From Bacillota bacterium (GTDB taxonomy: Bacteria > Bacillota > Clostridia > Tissierellales > Sedimentibacteraceae), in contig JAEWJT010000015.1 of NCBI GenBank assembly GCA_023386345.1, positions 1-64,000 on the forward strand: a DNA stretch of 64,000 nt, written 5' to 3'. The notes beneath the pieces were generated by a model. That model was not told the origin of the DNA, did no database searches, and was given only the letters and a program-made list of their open reading frames with translations. The position numbers and the translations under genes are program-made. This document shows positions 25,933 to 35,559 of this stretch, piece by piece. Every line of letters starts with the position of its first letter. The first letter of the stretch is position 1.

Positions 25933-26694
25933 TTACAAAAACTCCTCACACCAAACAGCAATATCCTCCATCATATTTGTTGTTACTAGATGATTTAGCT
26001 TTGGATATTCTATATATTTTATTTTGTTTGAATTTTTGTACTTAGGTGATACTTTGGCATAGAAATCCCTTTGAACATTGACATCTATAAGAGAATCACA
26101 ATCTCCATGAAGCATTAAAATTGGTCTATCCACTATTTTGTCTACATTATTCATAGGGTCGTACTTATCTATTTCTTGCATAAGCTCTTTTAGATGTATA
26201 TCAGTAGAAATCTCAAATTTCTCTGCGAAAGATTTGTTGGAGTGTCCATAATCGCATGAGCCATTTAAAATTACTGCTGTTTTTATGCTTTTATTATAAG
26301 CAAATATTCCTGATGATGTAAAGCCACCCATTGAGTGTCCCATAACTGCGATTCTTTCCTTGTCAGCATTTAAGTTTTTTATTGAATAATCAATTATCGC
26401 ATCAGATTCTTCAATATTCTTTAGTATTACTCTCCAAAAATATTTCCCAGTATTTTCTGAAATTGTATAATCAATTGGACTCCTCTCACCATGATAAATG
26501 CTTGTAGGTATAAGCACTTGATATCCTAGTGTCGCCAATATATAAGCTCTGAATTTTTGTTTATCTGCAGTAGAACTCCAGCCATGATAAAATATTATAG
26601 TTGGATAAGAAGCAGCCTCTCCTTTCGGCGTCAAAACCGTTACAGGTATATCTCCTATTTTAATTTCTCTTTCAATTATATTTTTAAATTTCAT
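25933..26694 (-). CDS. Alpha/beta-hydrolase (esterase-like)
   Basis: A 253-aa serine hydrolase. The oxyanion-type motif FYHGWSS and nucleophile elbow GHSMGG are present; Asp in HGDCDSLID and His in LNHLVTT near the C-terminus complete the likely triad. It resembles YitV/YtaP-like esterases or dipeptidyl-peptidase-like hydrolases; the substrate is unknown. The start at 26694 is chosen because TGGAGG lies a few nucleotides upstream of this ATG; a longer frame has no such site. It is a single gene, downstream of and unrelated to groESL. Confidence 0.8.
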   Translation of the reverse strand: MKFKNIIEREIKIGDIPVTVLTPKGEAASYPTIIFYHGWSSTADKQKFRAYILATLGYQVLIPTSIYHGERSPIDYTISENTGKYFWRVILKNIEESDAIIDYSIKNLNADKERIAVMGHSMGGFTSSGIFAYNKSIKTAVILNGSCDYGHSNKSFAEKFEISTDIHLKELMQEIDKYDPMNNVDKIVDRPILMLHGDCDSLIDVNVQRDFYAKVSPKYKNSNKIKYIEYPKLNHLVTTNMMEDIAVWCEEFL

Positions 26695-26895
26695 AAAGCC
26701 TCCATTTTTTTGCGTATATAATACAAACAAGCATTAAAATATTATTTTTATTTTTGAAATTTAAGCTAATTTTTTTCTCTAATTCCAATTATACATGATT
26801 TAGGCCAATATATGCAATCTATAATTTTTAACATTTTATTTCGACATTAACTTCTAAAATATACTAAATATTTTAAAAATATTGTCAAAAAAATG

Positions 26896-26924
26896 TTTTC
26901 AAGTGCAAATAAGTGGTATATAAT
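26896..26924 (+). promoter_or_regulatory. Probable promoter of the chemoreceptor gene
   Basis: TTTTCA (26896-26901) and TATAAT (26919-26924), 17 bp apart, 40 bp before the ATG. Confidence 0.5.
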
Positions 26925-26963
26925 TGAACATAAATACTTTTTATACAGAAAGGACGTAAAATT

Positions 26964-28985
26964 ATGGAGAAAAAGAAATCAATAGGATTTTTTAAAAGTA
27001 TTAAAGGAAAAATAATTTATATTATTGGAACGCTCGTTGTGTTAACGTTTCTAATTATAGGTTTAATTATCTCAAGCTTTTCTAAAAATGAATTCACAAA
27101 GAATGAATTAAGTATTTTAGAAAATACAGATAATTACATTAAAAGCCAAGTTGAAAAATATTTTACCAGATATATTTCAATAGTAGAGCAATTAGCAACA
27201 GATCAAACTGCAGTAAATTTTGCAGAATCGTTGAGAAAAGGTGATAATCCAATATCTAATCCTTATCATTTGGATCTTGAAAAGACCTTGACTAGAGGTG
27301 TTGGTCTTGATAAAGATGTTATATTAAATATGTACATTGCATCCATAAGCGGAAACACGCTTGTGACTTATAATCGTTGGGTACCAGATAGTAATTTTGA
27401 CATGACAACTAGAGACTGGTATCAAGCTGTCAATCTAAATAGAACATTGGTCTCTGAGCCATATATTGATGCACAAACCAAAGCACAAGTTGTTACTATA
27501 TCAACTCCTATATATAATTCCAGCAATAAAATTGTTGGTCTTGCGGCAATAGATATAGAAATAACCAAGCTTAATCAGATGATTTCTAATCAAAAGCTAG
27601 GCAATAATGGATATTACATATTATCATCTAAAAAGAATGTAGTTGTTGCTCATAAGGATGAAAGCATGCTTCTTAAGAACCTAAGTGAAATAGGACTTAG
27701 CAACAATATTAATAACACAGTAACTAACAAAAATTATGAGAAATTAGAATATGTAAACAATGGAATAAAAGCATATGGAGGCTACAGTTTAATTGAAAAC
27801 GCTGAATGGAATTTAATATCCTTCATGCCAGCATCAGAATTTAATGCAAATGTAAATTCTATTTACAGAATTCTATTAGCTATCTTTATTACAGCAGTAG
27901 TCATGATTTGTATAGGAATTTTATTTATAAGCAATATAATTACATCTCCACTTAAGAAATTATCTGCTGTAACTGAAAAATTAGCTGAAGGAAATTTAGA
28001 TGTTGAAATAAATATTAAATCAAATGATGAGGTCGGAATGCTTGCAAACTCTCTCACTAATTTAACTGCAAGATTGAAAGAATACATAAAATATATTGCT
28101 GAAGTTACTGAAACACTCAACAAGATGTCACACGGAATATTAAGATTTGAATTAGTACAATCCTATGACGGTGAATTCAGCAAGATTAAAGAGGCTTTGC
28201 AAAATCTATCTGCTACGTTTAGCAGAATAATCGGTGATATTTATACAAGCGCAAATGAAGTAAGCTCAGCGTCATCACAGGTTGCTGAGGGAGCTCAATC
28301 CTTGGCTGTTGGCACTGCAAGTCAAGCATCAGCAATTGAACAGATTTCAACGTCCATAACAAATGTTTCTGCTAAAATAGAGAGAAATGCTAAGGATAGC
28401 ACTGAGGCAATGAACTTCTTTGAAAATGTTGCTAGTGAAATCAAAGGCTTTGGCAGTAATATGGACAACATGCTAGCTGCAATGGATGAGATAAATACTT
28501 CTTCAAGTAATATCGCGAAAATAATAAAGGCAATCGAAGACATTTCATTCCAAACCAATATACTTGCATTAAATGCAGCTGTTGAGGCAGCAAGAGCAGG
28601 ACAAGCTGGCAAGGGCTTTGCAGTAGTTGCTGATGAAGTGAGAAACCTTGCTTCAAAAAGCTCTGAGGCAGCAAAGGATACTACTAGATTAATAGAAAGC
28701 TCTGTGAAGAGCGTTGAAGCCGGAGTTGCTATCAGCAATCAAATAGCACAAGCTCTTAACAATATTGTTAATCAAACAGTAGAAGTAAATGACTTAATAA
28801 AAAATATTTCTACAGCTTCAAATGAGCAGGCATCAGTTATAAATGGGGCTGCAACACAGATTGAAAGAATAGCAGATACTATTCAAAGTAGCTCAGCAAC
28901 AACAGAAGAAATAGCTGCTTCAAGCGAAGAGCTATCATCACACGCAACTTCAATGAATGAGATGGTTAGGGTATTTAAGATATAA
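26964..28985 (+). CDS. Methyl-accepting chemotaxis protein with dCache sensor
   Basis: A 673-aa receptor. TM1 is at about residues 14-36, the extracellular double-Cache domain at about 40-290 (including DMTTRDWYQAV and LVSEPYIDAQT, typical of amino acid or organic ligand sensors), TM2 at about 300-322, HAMP at about 323-376 and the coiled-coil signalling domain at about 420-670 with the conserved tip around FQTNILALNAAVEAARAG. It relays ligand binding to CheA/CheW. The ligand is unknown. The gene stands alone with its own terminator. Confidence 0.95.
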   Translation: MEKKKSIGFFKSIKGKIIYIIGTLVVLTFLIIGLIISSFSKNEFTKNELSILENTDNYIKSQVEKYFTRYISIVEQLATDQTAVNFAESLRKGDNPISNPYHLDLEKTLTRGVGLDKDVILNMYIASISGNTLVTYNRWVPDSNFDMTTRDWYQAVNLNRTLVSEPYIDAQTKAQVVTISTPIYNSSNKIVGLAAIDIEITKLNQMISNQKLGNNGYYILSSKKNVVVAHKDESMLLKNLSEIGLSNNINNTVTNKNYEKLEYVNNGIKAYGGYSLIENAEWNLISFMPASEFNANVNSIYRILLAIFITAVVMICIGILFISNIITSPLKKLSAVTEKLAEGNLDVEINIKSNDEVGMLANSLTNLTARLKEYIKYIAEVTETLNKMSHGILRFELVQSYDGEFSKIKEALQNLSATFSRIIGDIYTSANEVSSASSQVAEGAQSLAVGTASQASAIEQISTSITNVSAKIERNAKDSTEAMNFFENVASEIKGFGSNMDNMLAAMDEINTSSSNIAKIIKAIEDISFQTNILALNAAVEAARAGQAGKGFAVVADEVRNLASKSSEAAKDTTRLIESSVKSVEAGVAISNQIAQALNNIVNQTVEVNDLIKNISTASNEQASVINGAATQIERIADTIQSSSATTEEIAASSEELSSHATSMNEMVRVFKI

Positions 28986-29006
28986 ATTATATAATTAAAA
29001 TAAAGA

Positions 29007-29046
29007 GTCGTTCAATAACGAATAAATGTTATTGAACGACATTTTG
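29007..29046 (+). terminator. Terminator of the chemoreceptor gene
   Basis: A perfect 13-bp stem, GTCGTTCAATAAC / GTTATTGAACGAC, with an 8-nt loop followed by ATTTTGTTTTTT; it lies between convergent genes. Confidence 0.85.
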
Positions 29047-29058
29047 TTTTTTAAGTAA

Positions 29059-29934
29059 TTATCTCCCTATCCCATTCTCCCTAGCATAGTAGAATAAATA
29101 TTGCTGAGCATAACCTGACATATTTCCAAATTTTCCCTCTGCAAATTCTCTTATTTGCTTATCGTTAGTTGTTTTTGGCACATATAGCTCCTGCATAACT
29201 CGCCTTACCCAAACATCAACAGGGAATGTTGAAAATTGCTTCATTGAAAATAATAGTATACAATTAGCAACCTTGTTGCCTATTCCTTTATAGCCTAGCA
29301 AGTATTCTAAAGCTTCGTCATATGACTTGCCTTTAAGATTGTAAACAATATCTTTTTCATCTACTATTCGCATAGCTGCTTCTTTTATTCTCTCAGAACG
29401 AAATCCAGCTTTACAAGATTTGATAATATCAATATCTGCATTAGCTAATTGCTCATGTGTAGGAAACGAATAATAAAGCTTTCCGTTATACTCACCTATT
29501 TTATCACCAAAATTGTAACTTAGATTTTCTATGACCTTTTTTATCATTGGAATTCTATTATTTGCAGAGATAATAAAGGAAATTATAGTTTCAAACTCAT
29601 CTTGATTTAAAATCCTTATACCTTGTCCAAAATTTATTGCTTTTTTCATGATGTCGTCATTATCCAGCCATAATTTAATATTAGTATAATCAGTATTTAA
29701 GTCAAAGTAATCTTGCCAAATATTGTTAAAATCTTCTGCATTGGTGTTGTTTATGATAATATCCTCTTTTTGCTTTGCTACATTTATAACTTTTCCGTTT
29801 GCAACTACAGTATAGCTATTATCCTTTTCTTTTTCCCATCTAAAGGCTTGTCCACATTCAAAAATGTGACAAGGCTCAAAGTCAGGCTGTTCTTTAACAA
29901 TTATTTTATTTTTTTCCTCTTTAATCCTCATCAT
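29059..29934 (-). CDS. ogg: 8-oxoguanine DNA glycosylase/AP lyase (Ogg family)
   Basis: A 291-aa HhH-GPD glycosylase that excises oxidised guanine. The N-terminal Ogg domain (about 10-95, with FECGQAFRW) is followed by the HhH-GPD core. The hairpin-helix-hairpin GYKGIGNKVAN carries the catalytic Lys221, and Asp240 lies in FPVDVWV. Length fits bacterial Ogg2-like proteins. A GGTG ribosome binding site precedes ATGATG, so the start could be either Met. Confidence 0.9.
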   Translation of the reverse strand: MMRIKEEKNKIIVKEQPDFEPCHIFECGQAFRWEKEKDNSYTVVANGKVINVAKQKEDIIINNTNAEDFNNIWQDYFDLNTDYTNIKLWLDNDDIMKKAINFGQGIRILNQDEFETIISFIISANNRIPMIKKVIENLSYNFGDKIGEYNGKLYYSFPTHEQLANADIDIIKSCKAGFRSERIKEAAMRIVDEKDIVYNLKGKSYDEALEYLLGYKGIGNKVANCILLFSMKQFSTFPVDVWVRRVMQELYVPKTTNDKQIREFAEGKFGNMSGYAQQYLFYYARENGIGR

Positions 29935-30018
29935 TTCACCTTATTTCTTTTGAATAAATTTTCTCTTATAATAACTATACCATACAAAGCTCATAGTTTC
30001 AAATCAATTTGTGTTAAG

Positions 30019-30525
30019 TTACTTTGTATTATCCTTGTTTTGTTTTATATATTCATATTCTGGAGTGCCATCTTTTCCGTTATATGAATAATAATATTCT
30101 TCACTGATATTATTGCCTTCTATTGTAATTATAAGAGGCATACCTTCTGGTCTCTCATGGCGCAATAAAAAACCATAGTTTTCTTTATTCTTTGTTTCAT
30201 ACATAAGCTCGTTTTTTACTAGCTTATCATCCTTGTAATCTGCTCTATATACTGATATTTTCATATTATTATATTTAGGAATTATTAAAGCTGATTCGTA
30301 AGGACTGTCTCCATATTCTTCAATGCTTATATTCTTCTTATATATATCCACTTTTTCCTTGTTTAAATCATTTAATATAAAAGCAACAACATTATCATCT
30401 TTAAAATAATCTTCACCGACATGGCTAATAGCCTTATTTTCATTTGACACAATGTTCTTATTGCATGAAATTAAGCTAAGACTTAATATCAGCATTAACA
30501 CAACTAATACATATTTTCTTTTCAT
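30019..30525 (-). CDS. Predicted lipoprotein
   Basis: A 168-aa protein starting MKRKYVLVVLMLILSLSLIS with the lipobox Cys directly after (LISC). The mature part is hydrophilic and begins NKNIVSNENKA. AAAGGAG precedes the ATG. It follows no obvious operon partner. No family is recognised; it is surface-exposed and membrane-anchored by inference. Confidence 0.7.
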   Translation of the reverse strand: MKRKYVLVVLMLILSLSLISCNKNIVSNENKAISHVGEDYFKDDNVVAFILNDLNKEKVDIYKKNISIEEYGDSPYESALIIPKYNNMKISVYRADYKDDKLVKNELMYETKNKENYGFLLRHERPEGMPLIITIEGNNISEEYYYSYNGKDGTPEYEYIKQNKDNTK

Positions 30526-30860
30526 TTTGTAATATCTCCTTTTGCTTGTTTATAATATTCTTCTTACTAAAATATTTAAGCTATAATATTATTATTACAT
30601 AATATTGTTTTTTAATGTGCTTTGTCAATCAAAAACTTTTAATTTATTGTATCAAATATGTACATTGTTTCAATTTGAGATTTTTCTCGTCTCATTTTGT
30701 AACAACTTTGTCTTTTTTTAAAGTCTAACATTATTTTTGTTCATCAAAGATAAGACAAACAAGGACATACTCTAGCTTGCTCTCGTTTGTTATTATTGGC
30801 ACAGATATTGCAATTTACATAATAAATAAATTTATTAAAAGAAAATAACAGAGGTAAATT
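30526..30860. other. Divergent intergenic region with sigma-54 promoter
   Basis: About 335 bp between the lipoprotein and cysteine desulfidase genes. It contains an imperfect inverted repeat with TGAGA / TCTCA arms near 30677-30698, possible enhancer half-sites ACAAAC (about 30749) and GTTTGT (30785-30790), and the -24/-12 promoter at 30797-30812. Confidence 0.5.
30797..30812 (+). promoter_or_regulatory. Sigma-54 (-24/-12) promoter of the cysteine desulfidase gene
   Basis: TGGCAC-N5-TTGCA matches the RpoN consensus, with GG and GC separated by 10 nt. It ends about 48 nt before the ATG at 30861. This predicts activation by an enhancer-binding protein. Confidence 0.85.
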
Positions 30861-32153
30861 ATGTCTATTAAAGAAAATATTTTATACATTATTAATAATG
30901 AGGTAAAGCCTGCTATAGGTTGCACAGAACCAGTTGCAATAGCTCTTTGTGCCGCTGCTGCTACTTCTTGCATAGCTGATAGCAACATAGATCTTGTAGA
31001 AGTGTATTTAAGCTCTAATATATACAAAAATGGTATGAATGTTGGCATACCTAATTCAAATGAAATTGGACTCGATGTAGCAGCAGCTTTAGGTGTCGCA
31101 AAGCAAAATTATGAAAAAGGCTTAGAAATCTTAGGTGAAATTGATGATACTTGCAGAAGTATTGCAAAAAATTTATTGGCAAATAACAAGGTTTTAGTAA
31201 AAATTGCTGACACAGATAAAAAGGTCTATATTGAGGTAATAGTGAAATCTGGTGATAATGTTGCAAAAGCAATAATCGTGGACAAGCATGACAATATAGT
31301 AAGTATCTCTTTAAACGATAAAATAATTCTCTTAAAGGAAAATAGCTCAAACGATAATTCAAGCTGTGGAGTTGATGAAAGTTTTTTTGATTCTTCAATA
31401 CTTGATATTATTAAAACAATAGAAAGTTTAGATTTTGAAGATACAAAGTTTATGTTAAAGGGAATAGAAATGAATATGTCCGCTGCAAAGCTTGGTATGA
31501 GCCAAAGACTTGGAATAGGTACTGGTTATGCAATTAAGCAAAATATGGACAAGGGAATTATAGGGACTGACTTAGCAAATAAAGCTATGATGCTGACATC
31601 GGCAGCCTCTGACGCAAGAATGTCAGGGCTTAGTGTTCCAGTTATGAGCTCTAACGGAAGTGGAAACAATGGCTTAACAGCAATTCTTCCAATAGCTGCT
31701 TATAATGAAATAAATCCATCAAATGATGTAGAATTATCAAAGGCACTTGCTATAAGCCATGTCATAACTGCTTATGTTAAGCACTATATAGGAAGATTAT
31801 CTCCACTTTGCGGTTGCTCCATAGCGGCGTCTACAGGCTCTGCATGTGCTATTACATGGCTAATGGGCGGAAACTATGCGCAAATACAAGGTACCGTAAA
31901 AAACATATTAGCAAATCAGTCTGGAGTCATATGTGACGGAGCAAAGCCCGGATGTGCTTTAAAGTTAGGCACAGCGGCGGCGGCAGGAGTCCAATCCTCG
32001 ATTTTAGCAATGGAGGGTTATTATGCTTGTAAAAACAATGGAATTGTAACAGGAACAGCAGAGCAAAGTATAAAAAACCTTAAAACTTTAAGTGATAAAG
32101 GTATGACTAATGTAGATAGGACAATTATTGATATTATGATTAATGCTAAATAA
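30861..32153 (+). CDS. L-cysteine desulfidase family protein (UPF0597/CyuA-like)
   Basis: A 430-aa protein of the serine-dehydratase-alpha-like family (YhaM/CyuA), which degrades L-cysteine to pyruvate, ammonia and sulfide using a [4Fe-4S] cluster. The conserved Cys in AIGCTEPVA near the N-terminus and the C-terminal Cys-containing motifs LCGCSIAASTGSACA and CDGAKPGCALKLG are present. The sigma-54 promoter upstream fits regulated amino acid catabolism, as known for cysteine degradation in clostridia. The gene stands alone; AGAGG precedes the ATG. Confidence 0.88.
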   Translation: MSIKENILYIINNEVKPAIGCTEPVAIALCAAAATSCIADSNIDLVEVYLSSNIYKNGMNVGIPNSNEIGLDVAAALGVAKQNYEKGLEILGEIDDTCRSIAKNLLANNKVLVKIADTDKKVYIEVIVKSGDNVAKAIIVDKHDNIVSISLNDKIILLKENSSNDNSSCGVDESFFDSSILDIIKTIESLDFEDTKFMLKGIEMNMSAAKLGMSQRLGIGTGYAIKQNMDKGIIGTDLANKAMMLTSAASDARMSGLSVPVMSSNGSGNNGLTAILPIAAYNEINPSNDVELSKALAISHVITAYVKHYIGRLSPLCGCSIAASTGSACAITWLMGGNYAQIQGTVKNILANQSGVICDGAKPGCALKLGTAAAAGVQSSILAMEGYYACKNNGIVTGTAEQSIKNLKTLSDKGMTNVDRTIIDIMINAK

Positions 32154-32220
32154 ATTATAATTTGCTTTTTATTTTTAACAATCTAAATTAAACGGATTAT
32201 GTATATAACTTTATAAAATT

Positions 32221-32259
32221 ATAATCTCCATCATTTTAGCACTAAATGGTGGAGATTAT
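32221..32259 (+). terminator. Hairpin after the cysteine desulfidase gene
   Basis: ATAATCTCCA / TGGAGATTAT with an inner CATTT/AAATG stem, between convergent genes. No long T-run is seen; possibly bidirectional. Confidence 0.55.
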
Positions 32260-32361
32260 AGTTTATTGGATAGTTTTCATTGCTTTATACTACAATTTTA
32301 TTGTGTAGATTCATATGTAGATTAAGTTTTATAACTGTCGTATGAACTTCACCCATCTTAA

Positions 32362-33609
32362 TTAACTCAACTTTTCAACAGCAGTAAATACATTAGAAAT
32401 CCTATACCATGTTGCGAAGTCTACATTTCCTGTTATAGGCATTTTAAAAATTTCTTGAAACTTTCTAACAGCAGCGGCAGTATTTTCACCATAGACGCCG
32501 TCCTCTATAAGCTTTGGTATTAGCGGAAAATTCCTTGATATAGCGTTTAATTGATGTTGAATTGTTCTAACAGGCTCACCACTTGAGCCTATCTCTAAAG
32601 TATATCCTGGGAATGACATCGGAATTCCTTCAACTTTTTGAGCCTGTCGCAAAATAATGTCGCTTCCATAATAATTTCTAAGTATTTGCAAGGCTGTGTA
32701 TCCGTCGTCGGCAAGATACTTAGAGCCCCATTGACTTAGCCATCCCTCGCGAACAACCTTTTTCCCATCGGAATACTGAGTAAACAATGGCTGTGCCAGC
32801 CCAGGTCTTGAAATATAAGTAGTAAAAAGCTCATCAACAACATCTGATACTTCTTTATATATATTTCTGCCATAGTTGAATGCTTGGTCATATGCTGTAG
32901 AATTCGTTATAGTAAAGCCAAATCCTTTACTTCTGTACCATTCAGTATAGACTCTGTTTAGTGTAAATGATATCATAGCAAGAATATTTGCTTTTAGGCT
33001 CTCTATTGGCCATGTAGCGTATATCTCACTACTTGCAACATTCTTTATATAATCCTTAAACCCAATTGTGTAATTTGCTGCCCCTGTATTTTCTGGAACT
33101 CCATCATGTACAACTACAAACTCTGGAACTACAGGCTCTGGAAGAACTACTAATCCACCTGGAAAAGGTAGTTTCTTTACCTCTGACTCCGGTATTTTAG
33201 GTGGGAAATCTCCCCACAAGGTAGGATATGGTATGTCTATTGATTCGTAGGTAGGATTTAATATTACCTGCTGCAAGGCCACGGTATCAGGGTATATTTG
33301 AACATTATAAACATTAGCTTCTATAAAGCCAGGTAAAAAAACAGAAACATTGAATAAATTAAATGGTCTGCCTCCTTCAGGATCCATTGAATAATCAAGA
33401 GGTGGTGCAGGTAAGATTATCGGCGGTATCTGTCCAGAAGCATCTGTTCTTGTCTCTTCAATAATAATAGTACTTGTGGGATCATAAACTCTAACTAACG
33501 CTTCAGCGGCTGGTCTTCCTATACTATTTAAAAACACACTCGTTGCAAGACTTCCGAAGTCCCCTCTTGTATTTATATTTTGTTGAGTAAAGGGCCTATA
33601 TCTTTTCAC
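32362..33609 (-). CDS. sleC: Spore cortex-lytic enzyme SleC-like protein
   Basis: A 415-aa protein. The N-terminal ~130 residues correspond to the pre-pro region, the middle (about 175-325) is the SpoIID/LytB-like lytic domain, and the C-terminus (about 335-405, including GSSGEPVRTIQHQLN and DGVYGENTAAAVRKFQ) is a peptidoglycan-binding domain. SleC is stored as a zymogen in spores and cut by Csp proteases to start cortex hydrolysis. Here it lies just downstream of two csp genes on the same strand, the arrangement known from Clostridium perfringens. The start is GTG at 33609 with GGGAG upstream. Confidence 0.88.
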   Translation of the reverse strand: MKRYRPFTQQNINTRGDFGSLATSVFLNSIGRPAAEALVRVYDPTSTIIIEETRTDASGQIPPIILPAPPLDYSMDPEGGRPFNLFNVSVFLPGFIEANVYNVQIYPDTVALQQVILNPTYESIDIPYPTLWGDFPPKIPESEVKKLPFPGGLVVLPEPVVPEFVVVHDGVPENTGAANYTIGFKDYIKNVASSEIYATWPIESLKANILAMISFTLNRVYTEWYRSKGFGFTITNSTAYDQAFNYGRNIYKEVSDVVDELFTTYISRPGLAQPLFTQYSDGKKVVREGWLSQWGSKYLADDGYTALQILRNYYGSDIILRQAQKVEGIPMSFPGYTLEIGSSGEPVRTIQHQLNAISRNFPLIPKLIEDGVYGENTAAAVRKFQEIFKMPITGNVDFATWYRISNVFTAVEKLS

Positions 33610-33737
33610 AATTATTAACTCCCTTCTTTTTAATATTATTTTACTATTCTATATCATAATTTTCGCATTGTATATTATTGATTATTAGAATGTTAATTTT
33701 AAAAATTATTTTATTAAAAGGTAAAATTATTAATTAC

Positions 33738-35516
33738 TTAAATTTCTATGAGTTTATTTTCTTGATTAGATTCTGTTGTTGATAAGCCCTCTATAATATA
33801 ATTTAAACTGGACTCTTGAATTGTTCTGAATGTTTCATATAAGTTTATCTTGCCATAGCCCCATTTATTATTTGGATATATTCCTCCTTCTTCTCTTGTG
33901 CTTCCGCTAATCAAAAGAGCTTTAATCAGAGGACCATCCATGGATGCCATAAATCCCTGTAAAATACCCCATTCAAACAATAGTGCTGCAGCTCCTGATA
34001 CTACTGCCGCAGAGACAGAGGTTCCTGTCATAGTTCCTCGACCCGTAGGATAAATTCCTGCTACTCCCACTCCAGGAGCTACAAAATCTGGTGAATAGGC
34101 TGGGTGACGCGTAGGTCCCCATGAAGATGAAACAAATAAACTTCCATCATTGCTGTTATATGCGCCGCAGGTTATACCTCTCATCGAGGTAGATGGATAT
34201 ACTATAGTATATTCAGGTACTGGTCTTAAAAACTCTAAACCTTCATCAGCTTGACCTGTTAAAGGCAGCCATGCGTGATATTCCCCACTTACTATAATAT
34301 CTCCAAAAAGAGTTATATCCCAAATCCCCTGAGTAGCGGCCATAAATCTAATAAATATAATTGTATTTGAACCTCTATAGTATTCTACTGTAACTATAGT
34401 ATTTTCAAACAGTAGTCTCTGACTATATCTCGTACCTATGCTAAAAGGAACTCTTGCTACAACATCTCCAGTAGGCGAAATAATTCCGACAGACATTTTG
34501 TCAAAATTAGATGCATAAATAAACAAAGAGAATGAAGAGCCATCTCTACCAGTTTTAACGCTTATTGTATCTGTATTGCCTGTTCTTACAATTCTTCCTT
34601 GAGTATGATGTCTTGCATTGCTTTCATTTCCAGCTGCAGTAACAACGGCATATCCTGTATTTTGAGTAACAAAATCAATATAATCCTCGAAAGAAGAATT
34701 TCCATCATGGCCAGTCATGTTTGAACCTATGCCCAAACAAATTACTACTGGCAAATTTAATTCCTCAGATCTATCAAATATATATTTTAATCCAGCCAGA
34801 CAGTCAGTTGATTCAAAAATATTTGGATTATTTTCATTAATTAAGTACATTTCCGTATAGAATGGATGTGCTCGCCTTAGTTTTACTGAAATTATATATG
34901 CCTTAGGAGCTGCACCGATATAATCACCCGTCTCATTGCTTGCTGCTACAGAGGCTAAAAATGTTCCATGACCATCTTGATCTGTTAATGGCACAATATC
35001 AAAAGGATTACCTGAATTTAACGCCTCATTAATTTGCTCCCTTGTATAAACTGATCCGTAGTGCAGATAATCAGGTCTGTTACCATCAGTACTTTGATCC
35101 CATATAGATAATATCTTTGTAGTCCCGTCTTCAAATTTAAAGGCTTCTTTAGTATAATCTATCCCTGTATCTATAAACCCTATTATTACACCTCTGCCCG
35201 AAAGGTTTAAAACAGGCTGATTAAGAACCTGTGCTATACCAGCTGCCTCATTGCTTTTCGCATCAAGTGGTGATAAAATTTTAGGAAAAAAATCTAAAAA
35301 ATCATATCCAAGTTCCTCAAAAATTCTAAATATATTTTTTTTATTGGTATATGCAATTGCAAGTAAATTCGCCAATTGTGTTCCTATCCTTATATAAGGT
35401 TTATCTCTTGCGTACGCTTGAAACCTATCTATATTTACTATACTAAAACTAACAGTTGTTGGTAGCTTAATAAATTCATCCAGTGGCAATAAATCCTCCT
35501 CATTTATTTCTATCAT
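33738..35516 (-). CDS. Csp-type germination protease (second of two)
   Basis: A 592-aa S8 protease without signal peptide. Triad residues are Asp116 (FIDTGID), His183 (GHGTF) and Ser500 (GTSVSAA), all present; oxyanion Asn lies in AAGNES. A jelly-roll insert of about 130 residues between His and Ser is typical of Csp proteins. It is predicted to process pro-SleC during germination. GGAGG precedes the ATG. It lies 43 nt after the first csp gene and 128 nt before sleC. Confidence 0.88.
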   Translation of the reverse strand: MIEINEEDLLPLDEFIKLPTTVSFSIVNIDRFQAYARDKPYIRIGTQLANLLAIAYTNKKNIFRIFEELGYDFLDFFPKILSPLDAKSNEAAGIAQVLNQPVLNLSGRGVIIGFIDTGIDYTKEAFKFEDGTTKILSIWDQSTDGNRPDYLHYGSVYTREQINEALNSGNPFDIVPLTDQDGHGTFLASVAASNETGDYIGAAPKAYIISVKLRRAHPFYTEMYLINENNPNIFESTDCLAGLKYIFDRSEELNLPVVICLGIGSNMTGHDGNSSFEDYIDFVTQNTGYAVVTAAGNESNARHHTQGRIVRTGNTDTISVKTGRDGSSFSLFIYASNFDKMSVGIISPTGDVVARVPFSIGTRYSQRLLFENTIVTVEYYRGSNTIIFIRFMAATQGIWDITLFGDIIVSGEYHAWLPLTGQADEGLEFLRPVPEYTIVYPSTSMRGITCGAYNSNDGSLFVSSSWGPTRHPAYSPDFVAPGVGVAGIYPTGRGTMTGTSVSAAVVSGAAALLFEWGILQGFMASMDGPLIKALLISGSTREEGGIYPNNKWGYGKINLYETFRTIQESSLNYIIEGLSTTESNQENKLIEI

Positions 35517-35559
35517 ATATCTCCTCCATGTATTGTTTTTTCTTCAATATAAATACAGT

